DNA of 64,000 nt from Foetidibacter luteolus (GCF_009650435.1 NZ_VVIP01000040.1:1-64000), one strand, 5' to 3'; numbered from the stretch's first letter, positions 1 to 8,515 are shown. Notes: a model not told the origin generated them from the sequence alone. A program made the numbers and translations.

Positions 1-175
1 AAATATGTAAGATGTTAGATGTGGGATGTACGATGCAAAACAAGTACGAGTTACGAAGTACCTGTAATATGTTAGATGTATGATGTGGGATGTACGATGT
101 AAGCAAGTACGAAGGGAGAAGTACGAAGTACCTTTTTTATGTAAGATGTTAGATGTGGGATGTACGACGTAAATG
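1..175. repeat. Degenerate GATGT-rich repeat cluster (family D)
   Basis: Three imperfect copies of a roughly 30-base unit built from GATGT steps (core TTAGATGTGGGATGTACGA) lie at about 5-36, 66-105 and 138-168, separated by short runs containing AAGTACGA. Inverted relatives occur at 6343-6370 and 11249-11283. No gene is seen here. The cluster is followed at 184-230 by a run of CACCATT/CACCACT steps, so the whole left edge is low-complexity intergenic DNA. Confidence 0.6.
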
Positions 176-183
176 AAGTGTGC

Positions 184-230
184 TCACCACTCACTATTCA
201 CCACTCACCATTCACCATTCACCACTCACG
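184..230. repeat. Short tandem CACCATTCAC-type tract
   Basis: Imperfect tandem steps of about 7-10 bases (CACCATT, CACCACT, CACTATT) run for some 45 bases. A weaker relative lies at 36040-36065 downstream of the GH1 gene. Units are too short and unspaced for a CRISPR array; it is simple-sequence DNA next to a family A repeat. Confidence 0.5.
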
Positions 231-237
231 ATTTTCC

Positions 238-310
238 TACCCGGGTCTGAAAAGACGCCCAAAGTACCAGCCGATGAAAGGATTGCGACGCAACGAAGAT
301 GCCACAAAGT
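238..310 (-). repeat. Family A dispersed repeat, copy 1
   Basis: Inverted copy: it begins with the CCCGGGTCTGAAAAG end and carries the GCGACGCAAC core. It is one of the more degenerate copies and lies just downstream of the acyl-CoA-binding protein gene. Confidence 0.55.
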
Positions 311-354
311 ACAACAGCCGGTATCAAAAAATTTCTGCGAGGCCGCAGGCATTG

Positions 355-615
355 CTACTTCAGCTTTTCTACCAGCGCAATGTATTCACGCATGGCTTCG
401 TCTTTGGTTTTGCCTTTAACGCCCTGCCAGGCGCTGAACTTTGCTTTGGCTATAAAATCAAACGGGTTGGTGGGCTCATTATCTTCTGTGGCATCGCCCT
501 CGGTAGCCTGCTTGTAAAGGGAGTATAATTGCAGCAGTATTTCATTACTGGGTTTTTGGCTTAGTTGTTTGCTTTCGCCGGCAGCTTTTTCAAAAAGGGC
601 CTTCAGTTCCATCAT
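355..615 (-). CDS. Acyl-CoA-binding protein (ACBP)
   Basis: Small cytosolic protein expected to bind medium- and long-chain acyl-CoA thioesters. The 86 residues fill the whole ACBP domain: YSLYKQATEGD at 31-41, then PFDF, KAKFSAW and the C-terminal KDEAMREYI helix, all hallmarks of the four-helix family. The reading frame extends upstream to a TTG at 642, but family members start at the first helix (MELKALFEKA), so one of the two consecutive ATGs at 615 or 612 is preferred. It follows the secreted-protein gene (stop at 647) by about 30 bases on the same strand and is probably cotranscribed with it. ACBP is less common in bacteria than in eukaryotes but is known in Bacteroidota. Confidence 0.88.
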   Translation of the reverse strand: MMELKALFEKAAGESKQLSQKPSNEILLQLYSLYKQATEGDATEDNEPTNPFDFIAKAKFSAWQGVKGKTKDEAMREYIALVEKLK

Positions 616-646
616 ATCGGTATAGTTTGGTTGCTTATGCAAAAGT

Positions 647-1462
647 CTAAAATTCTTTTTGCAGATAAAACTTATTGCGCTCTTTTAGTTTTTCGTTTTC
701 GTATAACTCAAAACTAAACCATCCCGCATGCAAAAAGTTGGCTTTGTCAAGCACCAGGTCGGGTTCTGTAAGGTGCGGTATGGTAAACAGTTTGTTGCCG
801 GCTTCGTCAAAAAAAACAATGCGGTATTTTTTCTGTGCAGCGTCAGGTATAAATATGCTTATGTAACCCTGCTTGTTGGTAAAAATATAGGGCGATGGTA
901 CCCATGCACCCTGCTGCACGTAAGGCTTTACCATTACACTGCTGTCGTTTAAAAAGAAAAGGCTGTCCATGGTTTGGTTAACTATGGAATCTTTAAACCG
1001 TACAAACTCATCGTAGGTAAGAACGGCATGCACACTGTTTCTTACATGTACGGTAACGGTTTTGCGTTCGCTGGATATTTGCTGGGTAAGCAGGGTGTCT
1101 TCAAAACCCTGCGCTGCTTTTTTAGGCCTGGTAAAGTAATAAGCGCCGCCGCTGAGCACATAGAAAATGCGGTAATACATTTTGCCGAAAACCTTGGTGT
1201 CTATAAAACCGTTTTCAGGAAGTTCGGGAGAAGGGGTGGAGAATACCGTCCTGAAGTTTTTGAGGCTGTCAACAGAGCGTTGCACATTCAGTTGAATAAG
1301 ACTTTCGCCAAATGGGTTTTTCCAATCTACGCGTATGCGGTTTTTACCCAGGTTTCCTACGCCAAAGGCCGGCAGTGGAGCCTGGGCCGGTGGCGCCTCC
1401 TGTGCATGAAGGGTGAAGAGGGAAAAAACGATAACCAAAAGCAAAAGCACCTGTCTCAACAT
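647..1462 (-). CDS. Secreted protein of unknown function
   Basis: 271 residues with a clear signal peptide (MLRQVLLLLVIVFSLFTLHA, then Q). The mature part starts with an Ala/Pro-rich stretch and then a beta-rich region (NRIRVDWKNPFGE, LNVQRS, YYRIFYVLSGG) that resembles a fibronectin type III-like fold, as in many periplasmic Bacteroidota proteins. No catalytic motif was recognised. A TAnnTTTG-type box lies just upstream on the same strand. The acyl-CoA-binding protein gene follows after about 30 bases. The fibronectin-like assignment is an inference from pattern only. Confidence 0.72.
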   Translation of the reverse strand: MLRQVLLLLVIVFSLFTLHAQEAPPAQAPLPAFGVGNLGKNRIRVDWKNPFGESLIQLNVQRSVDSLKNFRTVFSTPSPELPENGFIDTKVFGKMYYRIFYVLSGGAYYFTRPKKAAQGFEDTLLTQQISSERKTVTVHVRNSVHAVLTYDEFVRFKDSIVNQTMDSLFFLNDSSVMVKPYVQQGAWVPSPYIFTNKQGYISIFIPDAAQKKYRIVFFDEAGNKLFTIPHLTEPDLVLDKANFLHAGWFSFELYENEKLKERNKFYLQKEF

Positions 1463-1479
1463 CAGTAAAAAATTGTTCG

Positions 1480-1487
1480 CAAATATA
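1480..1487 (-). promoter_or_regulatory. Candidate Bacteroidota -7 promoter box
   Basis: Read on the minus strand this is TATATTTG, an exact TAnnTTTG match. It would start transcription about 12 bases before the ATG at 1462. No good -33 TTG was seen, so support comes only from the -7 box and its position. Confidence 0.4.
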
Positions 1488-1500
1488 AAGGTATGCCCCG

Positions 1501-2397
1501 TTATAAAAATGGTAAGGCGCCGGCGGGTAAAGATAAATTTCCCTGCAGGCCGCCGCTGTGCACCATGAGTATTTTAGCGCCTTTGGGTACCTGGTTGGTT
1601 GTTACCAGGTGCTCTATGGCATAGAATGTTTTGGATGTGTAAACAATATCCGTTGGTACGTGATAACGGTTCCAAACGTCTGTCATGTACGCCAGCAGTT
1701 GGGGAGTATGGCGGGCATAGCCGCCAAAACTGTAATCGTGCAGTATGGTGAAATTATTTTTACCGCTAAGCGCCAGCACTTCGCTATAAAGGGTTGTATT
1801 GTTTTTTAATACGCTTATGCCTGTTAATTGCTGGTGCGGTTGCACAGCAAGGCTTAACCCCGCCAACATGGTGCCGGTGCCAACAGCGCAGAAAATGTGC
1901 GTGTAACAGCCTGGATTGGCGGCATGTTCTAAAATTTCTGCGGCGCCTTTAGCGCCGGGCGGCCCATAGCCGCCTTCGTTAATAAAATAGCCGCCTGGAA
2001 AATCCCTTTTAATAAGTTCTTTGTTCCTGTAAGCTTCGCGGCTTACAAAATGCAGTTGCATACCAAAAAGTTTTGCCTGTTGCAGGGTGTTGGAGTATAT
2101 CGCGGGTTCTTCACCTCTTATTATGCCGGTGCTGCTTAAATTTTGTTGCATGGCGGCATAGGCGGTAGCTACAATGTGGTTTGACCATGCGCCGCCAAAA
2201 GTGGCGATATGTTTGCATTGTTTTTCTACGGCATCCTGCAGGTAATGCTTTAGCTTAAACCATTTGTTGCCGCTTACAACGGCATGTATTTTGTCCAGGC
2301 GCAGTACATAAAGCTCAACGCTTTTTTCCTGCAACCATGCCGCTTTTACCGGCTGTGTAACAATGTTATCGGGTTGCAGTTTGCCTGTGTGCATCAT
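1501..2397 (-). CDS. PLP-dependent ACC deaminase / D-cysteine desulfhydrase family enzyme
   Basis: About 298 residues of the fold-type II pyridoxal-phosphate family that includes 1-aminocyclopropane-1-carboxylate deaminase and D-cysteine desulfhydrase. The PLP lysine is expected in SGNKWFKL (K45 from the chosen start). TFGGAWSNH is the substrate/PLP-binding Ser-Asn loop, AVGTGTMLAG the phosphate-binding glycine loop, and VHSGG a C-terminal family motif. The frame stays open to 2538, but that would overlap the divergent nucleotidyltransferase gene; the twin ATGs at 2397 and 2394 are better starts. Whether the substrate is ACC, D-cysteine or another amino acid cannot be read from sequence. Confidence 0.83.
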   Translation of the reverse strand: MMHTGKLQPDNIVTQPVKAAWLQEKSVELYVLRLDKIHAVVSGNKWFKLKHYLQDAVEKQCKHIATFGGAWSNHIVATAYAAMQQNLSSTGIIRGEEPAIYSNTLQQAKLFGMQLHFVSREAYRNKELIKRDFPGGYFINEGGYGPPGAKGAAEILEHAANPGCYTHIFCAVGTGTMLAGLSLAVQPHQQLTGISVLKNNTTLYSEVLALSGKNNFTILHDYSFGGYARHTPQLLAYMTDVWNRYHVPTDIVYTSKTFYAIEHLVTTNQVPKGAKILMVHSGGLQGNLSLPAGALPFL

Positions 2398-2462
2398 GTT
2401 AAAATAATATTGGTCTCTTATATTGAATCCTTTAGATTCGCAAAGTTTTAAAAATAAAGAAT

Positions 2463-3365
2463 ATGCAGCAACCAACTCTTGTAATACTTGCGGCCGGCAT
2501 GGCCAGCAGGTACGGAAGTATGAAACAAACACAATCATTTGGCCCTTCCGGCGAAACGATTATGGACTATTCTATTTATGATGCTATTAAAGCCGGGTTT
2601 AAAAAAGTTGTGTTCATCATACGTGAAGATTTTGCTGAAAACTTTAAAGCCATATTTGAACCTAAGCTGGCGGGCAAAATTGAAACCGCCTACGTATACC
2701 AGCAACTGGATAAATTTGTTGGCGACAGGGTAATACCCACTGAAAGGGTTAAACCCTGGGGAACTGCCCATGCTATCCTTTGCTGCAAGGGAACGGTAAA
2801 TGAGCCCTTTGCTGTAATAAACGCCGATGATTTTTACGGCGCCGACTCTTTTGTAAAAGCTTACCAGTTTTTAACTACGCATTGCAACCCCACTACATAC
2901 GCGGTGGTAGGTTACGAACTGGAGAATACATTGAGCGAAAATGGCAGCGTTAGCCGCGGCGTTATTTCCATCAACGATAAAAATGAAATGACCGCCATAG
3001 ATGAGCGCCTGAAGATTTTTAAAGACGGCAGCCGCATTGTGTACGAAGAAAATAATGTGCTTACCGAACTGCCTTCTGATACCAAAGTGAGCATGAACTT
3101 TTTCTGTTTTGATTCCAACTTTATAGACTTGTGCGAAAAGGAATTCGACAGTTTTCTTGACGCTAACATACAGGACCCCAAATCAGAATTCCTGATGCCA
3201 AAGATGGCCGATCATTTTATTAAGACAGGCCAGGGCGTTATTGAAATCGTTCCCACCAGTTCTAAGTGGTTTGGCGTAACTTATAAAGAAGATGCGCCGG
3301 TTGTGCAGGCTAATATAGATGCGCTTACCGGCTCTGGTGTGTACCCATCTAATTTGTGGGCTTGA
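2463..3365 (+). CDS. Sugar nucleotidyltransferase family protein
   Basis: 300 residues with a nucleotidyltransferase (GT-A-like) core. LAAGMASRYGSMKQ at residues 9-22 is a variant of the nucleotide-binding signature, VINADDFYG carries the metal-binding aspartates, and PWGTAHAILCC fits the GTA(H/E)A substrate loop. Such proteins transfer a nucleotide to a sugar phosphate or related acceptor. No partner gene is adjacent: the neighbour on the left is divergent and the one on the right convergent, so the acceptor cannot be inferred from context. Confidence 0.78.
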   Translation: MQQPTLVILAAGMASRYGSMKQTQSFGPSGETIMDYSIYDAIKAGFKKVVFIIREDFAENFKAIFEPKLAGKIETAYVYQQLDKFVGDRVIPTERVKPWGTAHAILCCKGTVNEPFAVINADDFYGADSFVKAYQFLTTHCNPTTYAVVGYELENTLSENGSVSRGVISINDKNEMTAIDERLKIFKDGSRIVYEENNVLTELPSDTKVSMNFFCFDSNFIDLCEKEFDSFLDANIQDPKSEFLMPKMADHFIKTGQGVIEIVPTSSKWFGVTYKEDAPVVQANIDALTGSGVYPSNLWA

Positions 3366-3377
3366 TTTAATTTTACA

Positions 3378-3410
3378 TGTTGCAGGCAGCCACCGTGGCT
3401 GCTTGCAACA
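3378..3410. terminator. Strong hairpin between convergent genes
   Basis: A 14-bp stem (TGTTGCAGGCAGCC with GGCTGCTTGCAACA, one G-U pair) and a five-base loop start 13 bases after the nucleotidyltransferase stop. There is no clear T run on either side, so it could equally be a 3'-end stabilising hairpin. Confidence 0.4.
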
Positions 3411-3424
3411 TTCTGTTAGGCGCT

Positions 3425-3523
3425 GCCGGTTTATGGTACCAGCGACAATACCCTGTGGCATCTCCGTTGCGTCCCAATCCTTTCATCGTTCTGTTCTCTG
3501 GGCGGCTTTTCAGCCCTGGTAGT
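3425..3523 (+). repeat. Family A dispersed repeat, copy 2
   Basis: A degenerate copy with the TTGCGTC core and the conserved end GGCTTTTCAGCCCTGGTAG. It fills the space between two convergent gene ends and stops a few bases before the ligase stop codon. Confidence 0.55.
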
Positions 3524-3531
3524 AATGGCGT

Positions 3532-5193
3532 TTAGCCAACTGTTTTTTGCCCATACAACAGCAGCATTTTCTGTAAATCTTCCAGTGTGTTTATCTCGTC
3601 AGGCTTTTTGTCTTTTCTCCACCTGCTAATACGTGGAAACCTTAATGCCACCCCGCTTTTGTGACGGTTGCTGGCAGCAATGCCTTCAAATGCTATCTCG
3701 AAAACAAGTTCTGGTTTTACCGTGCGTACCGGCCCGAATTTTTCCAGCGAGTTTCTTTTTACAAAAGCATCTACCTGGGCAAACTCTTTATCCGTTAAAC
3801 CGGAATAAGCTTTGGTAAACGATACCAGTTTATCTCCATCCTTTACGGCAAAAGTATAATCAGTGTACAGGTTGCTTCGCCTGCCATGGCCCTTTTGGGC
3901 ATAAATCATTACAGCGTCAATGGTAAAGGGGTCAACTTTCCATTTCCACCAGTCGCCAACTTTGCGGCCAACCTGGTAAGCCGATGACTTTCTTTTCAGC
4001 ATCAGCCCCTCTGCATAGTAGTCGCGGGATTGCCTTCTTATTTCAATCAGGTCATCCCACGTACTGTAAAAAATCAAAGGTGAAAGCTGCAATGCTGTAT
4101 GGCCCGCTTTTGTAACCAGTTCTTCCAGTTGGGCCCTTCGTTCTGTTAGCGGGTTGTTCCGCCAGTCTTCATGGTTGTATTCCAGCAGGTCATAGCAGAA
4201 AAAGCAAATCGGGGCTTCCTGCAGTTGCTTTTTGGTAATGTTTTTACGCCCTATCCTTGTTTGCAGTAATGCAAATGGCAAGGGTTGACCGCCAACAGCG
4301 GGTATTATTTCGCCATCCAGCGCCACGCCATTGGGCAATAAATCCCGCAGCACTTCGTATTCAGGAAATTTTTCCGTCATCAGTTCTTCGCCGCGGCTCC
4401 ACACAAACAACTGGTCATTGCGTTTAATAAGCTGGCCGCGTATGCCGTCCCATTTCCATTCCGCCTGCCATTCATGCGGTTCCCCCAAAGTGCTTACGTC
4501 ATCTTCCAGTTGGTAGGCCAGGTAAAAAGGGTAAGGTTTCGAATAATCCGTTGTAGCTGCATGTTCGCTTAACAGTTCCTCAAAAGAGGTGGTGGCAGGG
4601 TTCCAGTTACCGCTAATGCGGTGTGCTATAACAGATGGTTCCAGTTCCACCGATTTCGCCAATGCATTTACCATCATCTTTTGCGATACGCCAATCCTGA
4701 AGCCCCCGGTAAGCAACTTGTTAAATACAAACCGTTCTTCCCTGTTCATTTCAAGCCAGTTGTTTACAACAAACAGCTTTCTGTCTGCTTCGTCTGCCTT
4801 TTCCAGTCTGCTTACCTGCTCAAGGTACCAGGCAAGGCTCTTACCGCTTCCTTCTAGGGTATCCGTTTCCGGTAACAGCAACGCGATTGTTTCCGCAAGG
4901 TCGCCAACGGTGTGATAACATTCCTCAAACATCCATACCGGCTGTTGTATAAGCGCTACACACCACTGTACCAGCAGGGTTGAGCTTACCATTCGTTTTG
5001 GCCTTCTGCCGCTGAATAAAGCTATTACCCAAACCCTGTCTTTTGCAGGTGCTGTATTAAAGTATTTGCCCAGCGCATCCAGCTTGTCGTTGGTTTTTGT
5101 GCTGGTGCCAAGCGTGGTTACCAGCATGGCAAACGCTTTAAACCCTGTTTGTGGCAGCGCCGTAATGGGTAGTATGTCGTCGTTTTCCTGCAT
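3532..5193 (-). CDS. ATP-dependent DNA ligase (bacterial DNA-damage-response type)
   Basis: 553 residues. An N-terminal ligase domain (FAMLVTTLGTSTKTNDKL) is followed by the adenylation domain, with the AMP-accepting lysine in motif I EWKWDGIRG (K247), SRGEELM, DGEI (motif III), EGLMLKR (motif IV) and WWKWKVDP (motif V), then an OB-fold domain. It starts seven bases after the stop of the exonuclease gene, so the two form an operon. This pairing is the known ligase-associated repair module, which usually also contains a DEXH helicase and a metallophosphoesterase; neither is seen beside it. The likely role is nick sealing in DNA repair, separate from the replicative NAD-dependent ligase. Confidence 0.92.
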   Translation of the reverse strand: MQENDDILPITALPQTGFKAFAMLVTTLGTSTKTNDKLDALGKYFNTAPAKDRVWVIALFSGRRPKRMVSSTLLVQWCVALIQQPVWMFEECYHTVGDLAETIALLLPETDTLEGSGKSLAWYLEQVSRLEKADEADRKLFVVNNWLEMNREERFVFNKLLTGGFRIGVSQKMMVNALAKSVELEPSVIAHRISGNWNPATTSFEELLSEHAATTDYSKPYPFYLAYQLEDDVSTLGEPHEWQAEWKWDGIRGQLIKRNDQLFVWSRGEELMTEKFPEYEVLRDLLPNGVALDGEIIPAVGGQPLPFALLQTRIGRKNITKKQLQEAPICFFCYDLLEYNHEDWRNNPLTERRAQLEELVTKAGHTALQLSPLIFYSTWDDLIEIRRQSRDYYAEGLMLKRKSSAYQVGRKVGDWWKWKVDPFTIDAVMIYAQKGHGRRSNLYTDYTFAVKDGDKLVSFTKAYSGLTDKEFAQVDAFVKRNSLEKFGPVRTVKPELVFEIAFEGIAASNRHKSGVALRFPRISRWRKDKKPDEINTLEDLQKMLLLYGQKTVG

Positions 5194-5199
5194 GCTTAG

Positions 5200-6216
5200 T
5201 CAGGCTTCTTCTTTTATTATAGTTTCGTCAGTTTCTTCCTCTCCACCGTACTCTGTTTTTACTTCGGCACTCCATAAACCCTGCTCGTTCAGGTAACGGC
5301 TAAAGGCAGATTGAAAGCCATGTGTTACGTACACTTTTTCTGCGCCTGTGGCTTTTACGGCACTTAACAGTCCGTTCCAGTCTGCGTGGTCGCTTAAAAC
5401 AAAACCCGCGTCCACATTGCGCCTGCGTACGTTACCACGCACCTGCATCCAACCGCTGCAAACACCCACGCTGTAGGGATTAAACCGTTTCATCCACGGA
5501 GTGCCATCTGCACTGGGGGGTGCAATCACAATAGCAGACCTTAATTTTTCTTTGGGTGTATCTGGTGTAATGCGTTCAACCGCAGGTAGCTGCAGCCCGG
5601 CTGAAAGCAATGCCTGGTGCATGTTGTATATGGCGCCATGCAGGTAAACGGTTTCGTTCAGTGGCGCTATCGCGTTTAATACACGCTGGGCCTTTCCCAG
5701 GCTATAGGCTATCAATACACTGGTTTTCTTTTGGGCCTTGTTATACATTATCCACTGGCGTATATCGCTGTAAATAGCTTCCTGTTTTTTCCATGTATAA
5801 ATGGGTAGCCCAAAAGTTGATTCGGTGATAAAAACATGGCATTTTACAGGTTCAAATGCGCCGCTGATACCATCGTTTTCTGTTTTGTAATCACCACTTA
5901 CCACCCACACTTCATTGTTATATTCCACCCTAACCTGGCTTGAGCCAATAATATGGCCGGCAGGGTGCAGGGATAGTTTAACGCCGTTGATTGAAATAGG
6001 TTCATGCCAACCGCTGCTTTCATAATTATTGTCGCCCAGCCTGGCTTGCAGCAATGGTTTGGTAAGGTGGTGGCATAGGTAATAAGCGCTGCCCGGGCGG
6101 GCATGGTCGCTATGGGCATGTGTAATAACAGCCTTGTTTACAGGCTTCCATGGGTCAATATAAAAATCACCCGGTGGGCAATACAATCCACGGTTACTAA
6201 ACTCAATTAACGCCAT
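5200..6216 (-). CDS. Ligase-associated DNA exonuclease (metallo-beta-lactamase/beta-CASP-like)
   Basis: 338 residues. THAHSDHARPG (H33, H35, D37, H38) is the metal-binding HxHxDH motif of the metallo-beta-lactamase fold; AGHIIGS, SGDYKTENDG and the later SDHAD supply the other ligands. The arrangement and the partner gene match the ligase-associated exonuclease family related to SNM1/CPSF nucleases. Presumed role: trimming DNA ends before the ligase encoded immediately downstream seals them. ATG at 6216. Confidence 0.88.
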   Translation of the reverse strand: MALIEFSNRGLYCPPGDFYIDPWKPVNKAVITHAHSDHARPGSAYYLCHHLTKPLLQARLGDNNYESSGWHEPISINGVKLSLHPAGHIIGSSQVRVEYNNEVWVVSGDYKTENDGISGAFEPVKCHVFITESTFGLPIYTWKKQEAIYSDIRQWIMYNKAQKKTSVLIAYSLGKAQRVLNAIAPLNETVYLHGAIYNMHQALLSAGLQLPAVERITPDTPKEKLRSAIVIAPPSADGTPWMKRFNPYSVGVCSGWMQVRGNVRRRNVDAGFVLSDHADWNGLLSAVKATGAEKVYVTHGFQSAFSRYLNEQGLWSAEVKTEYGGEEETDETIIKEEA

Positions 6217-6342
6217 ACTTATGGTATGAAAAGATTATGCCGGATATGCTTACTGCCGGCCAACTGTATAAAGTTACGCATTGGATTACCAAGGCGAGTA
6301 GTGAGTGATAAATGGGGTGAAGGAGGGGCATGTCCATTACGT

Positions 6343-6370
6343 CACATCCCACATCGTACATCATACATTT
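6343..6370 (-). repeat. Family D GATGT-type repeat
   Basis: The sequence CACATCCCACATCGTACATC is an inverted relative of the cluster at the left edge of the window. It directly precedes a family B repeat. Confidence 0.45.
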
Positions 6371-6374
6371 TTTT

Positions 6375-6548
6375 GGGGGTGCCCCCAAGCTGCGCAAGGG
6401 GTCGGGCAGAGCTGCGTTCGCAACCTTCGTCAAAGCAACATTTAGTTGCTTTGACGAAGGTTGTGCTGCAAGTCCTCGCCACTCGTACCTCGTGGCTGTG
6501 GGCTTTCCGCTTCAATCCCTCACCCGGTGGTGCAGCATGCTGTTTTTT
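6375..6548 (+). repeat. Family B dispersed repeat with variant centre
   Basis: The left end (GGGGGTGCCCCCAAGC, GCGCAAGGGGTCGGGC) and right end (CGCTTCAATCCCTCACCC and a GCAGCATGCTG-type end) match the other family B copies. The middle is replaced by unrelated sequence containing a perfect 19-bp hairpin at 6421-6463. It occupies the gap between the exonuclease gene start and the PafA-like gene end. Confidence 0.7.
6421..6463. repeat. Perfect 19-bp inverted repeat
   Basis: Arms at 6421-6439 and 6445-6463 are exact complements with a five-base ATTTA loop. It sits inside the family B copy in place of its usual centre. It has no T run, so it is not an obvious terminator. Confidence 0.75.
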
Positions 6549-6631
6549 CGTTACCTGGCTGTAGGCGGAGAACACAGTTAAGCAACACCTTAAACTAATA
6601 TACACTTTGCCATACGCTCCAGACTTTCAAT

Positions 6632-6667
6632 AAAAAAGATGACACCCCATTAAAGGTTGCCATCTTT
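6632..6667 (-). terminator. Rho-independent terminator of the PafA-like gene
   Basis: On the minus strand a stem (AAGATGGCAACC with GGGGTGTCATCTT, one mismatch) is followed by a run of T. It lies about 75 bases past the phosphatase stop codon. Confidence 0.6.
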
Positions 6668-6739
6668 ATCTTATAAAACTATTGGCCTGTTATTGCGTTA
6701 GGTAAATCATTTCATCATTATAATCCCCCAATCAGCGAC

Positions 6740-8392
6740 CTATTTAAACACATCTTCAATTACCTGGCCAACACAGCCATTAGGCATTTGTATATGCAGC
6801 AGGGCGGCAACGGTAGCTGAAATATCCGTCATGTAGGTTTCTGCATTGGTTTTGCCTTTGCGTATGCCCCAGCCATACCACAACAGCGGGATATGGGCGT
6901 CATAAGGATTCCATAATCCATGAGTGGTGCCGGTAGGCCCCCCGTCCATGTAACCTGGCTTTAAAACAAGCTGTATATCACCGCTGCGGCTGGGCAGGTA
7001 GCTGTTGGCAAAACGTTCTTTCAGCATCGGGTTCATGGGGGTTGCCATCAGTTCGCTTAACGGGAACGATATGGATACCGCATCAAGCTTGCCGGTATAA
7101 TCAACTATCCAGCGGGTTATATCTTTTTCATTAAGGTCAGACGAGTTAATGAGCGGGTGGTTCAGATACACCTGGTAGTTATAGATGCCGGTAATGATAT
7201 TGTCCCTTCCAAACTTTTCCTTTAACACCTGGTTCATGTATTTGGCAAGGCCGCCATCGTCAATAGTGCCTGCGGGCAGTTTGTTTTCTTTCATAAAACC
7301 AGGTACATGGGCAACCGCATGGTCTGCGGTAAGGAATACTGTCCATTGTCCTTTGCCTACAGTGGCATCCAGGAAGTCGAAGAACTTGCCGATGGTTTCA
7401 TCAAGCCTTGCATAATCATCCAGTTGCTCCCAGGAGTTGGGCCCAAAAGTATGGCCAATAGCATCGGGCGAAGAAAAGCTGACTGTAAGAAAATCTGTAG
7501 CGCTGCCCTTGCCAAGGTGTTCGCTGGTTACGGCGGTTTTGGCCGCTTCAGCTAACAGTGTGTTGCCATGTGGCGTAGTGAATATTTTGCCATAATCCTG
7601 CCCGGTGTATTTGCTAAGGTCGTAAGGCATTGCGGAAGTGGTTGTGCCAAAGGGTTTGCCTTCGTAAGGTTTATCATCATCTGTGCAGTACTGGTCGTAA
7701 ACTTCCCTGGCCAGCGAGGGTGTCCAGTTAAGCTGGTACAGGGAGTCAACAACTTTCTTGCTGTTAAACTGCTGCATCCATTCAGGCAGCACATTCATGT
7801 AGTAAGTGCTGGAGATAAAGTTGCCGGATTTTGTATCGTACCAGAAAGCCGCGTTGGCAGAGTGGCCTGCCGGCAAAATGGCGCCCCGGTCTTTCAGGGA
7901 AATACCGATTACCTTGCTCTGGAAGTTGGAAGCAATTCTCAATTCATCCGTAATGGTGGTGGTAAGCATGTTGCGGGGGCTCATGGCGCCGGCAGCCAGG
8001 TTACCGCTGCCTACTACCTGGACTGTTGAATCGTCTGCGCAATAAACCTCGGCACGGTGAATATTATCGTACCAACCATTGCCCATGATGCCGTGAATGG
8101 ATGGAACAGAACCTGTGTATACGCAGGCATGCCCGGCGGCGGTATAAGTAGGTGTATAAGGTATAAAAGTGTTTTCGCAGGAAAAGCCATCGTTCAAAAA
8201 ACGTTTAAAACCGCCTGTGGGTTTAAATACGTCGTAATAGCGGTAAAGATAATCCCAGCGCATCTGGTCAATTACAATACCTACAACAAGTTTGGGCCTG
8301 GTAATGCCGGTTTCAGCGGCCTTTTTAGCAGTGGTTTGGGCATTGGCCCCAATAAAGAGCAGGGAAAACAAAAAAGCAAGACAGTTCTTCAT
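6740..8392 (-). CDS. PafA-like alkaline phosphatase superfamily protein
   Basis: 550 residues with a signal peptide (MKNCLAFLFSLLFIGANAQ), so periplasmic. Active-site elements match calcium-independent PafA-type phosphatases: metal ligand D42 in VIDQMRWDY, the Thr nucleophile in PTYTAAGHA (T84), Asn in GNGWYD, the Lys/Arg pair in SLKDRGA, the Asp/His pair in SPDAIGHTFGP, DH in TADHAVAH and the final His in TGTTHGLWNP. Length equals the family norm of about 550. Likely role: phosphate release from organic monoesters. ATG at 8392 is chosen over the in-frame upstream codon because the signal peptide begins there. The gene stands alone between a terminator and a promoter box. Confidence 0.88.
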   Translation of the reverse strand: MKNCLAFLFSLLFIGANAQTTAKKAAETGITRPKLVVGIVIDQMRWDYLYRYYDVFKPTGGFKRFLNDGFSCENTFIPYTPTYTAAGHACVYTGSVPSIHGIMGNGWYDNIHRAEVYCADDSTVQVVGSGNLAAGAMSPRNMLTTTITDELRIASNFQSKVIGISLKDRGAILPAGHSANAAFWYDTKSGNFISSTYYMNVLPEWMQQFNSKKVVDSLYQLNWTPSLAREVYDQYCTDDDKPYEGKPFGTTTSAMPYDLSKYTGQDYGKIFTTPHGNTLLAEAAKTAVTSEHLGKGSATDFLTVSFSSPDAIGHTFGPNSWEQLDDYARLDETIGKFFDFLDATVGKGQWTVFLTADHAVAHVPGFMKENKLPAGTIDDGGLAKYMNQVLKEKFGRDNIITGIYNYQVYLNHPLINSSDLNEKDITRWIVDYTGKLDAVSISFPLSELMATPMNPMLKERFANSYLPSRSGDIQLVLKPGYMDGGPTGTTHGLWNPYDAHIPLLWYGWGIRKGKTNAETYMTDISATVAALLHIQMPNGCVGQVIEDVFK

Positions 8393-8413
8393 TGTGCGTT
8401 GTAAATTAAGGAA

Positions 8414-8421
8414 CAAATGTA
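8414..8421 (-). promoter_or_regulatory. Candidate -7 promoter box for the PafA-like gene
   Basis: TACATTTG on the minus strand is an exact TAnnTTTG match, placing the transcript start about 16 bases before the ATG at 8392. No well-spaced -33 TTG is visible. Confidence 0.42.
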
Positions 8422-8507
8422 GGGGTTGAAGATATGTATTAATCGTTAACAAAAGGTGAATGCACAGGGCGTGGACAAAACCTGTATTCCTTTTACCCTG
8501 AATCGGT

Positions 8508-8515
8508 TATTTTTG
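8508..8515 (+). promoter_or_regulatory. Possible -7 promoter box upstream of serine palmitoyltransferase
   Basis: TATTTTTG matches TAnnTTTG. If used, the leader to the ATG at 8809 would be near 290 bases and would include a family A repeat. Confidence 0.25.

Noticed and set aside
184..230. Tandem CACCATT-like units as a CRISPR array
   Set aside because: Units are 7-10 bases and contiguous, without spacers; it is simple-sequence DNA.
2398..2538. Longer N-terminus of the PLP enzyme
   Set aside because: It would overlap the divergent nucleotidyltransferase start, and the added residues match no part of the family.
6226..6605. Open frames on both strands in the gap before the PafA-like gene
   Set aside because: They cross the family B repeat and its hairpin and show no coding character or family resemblance.
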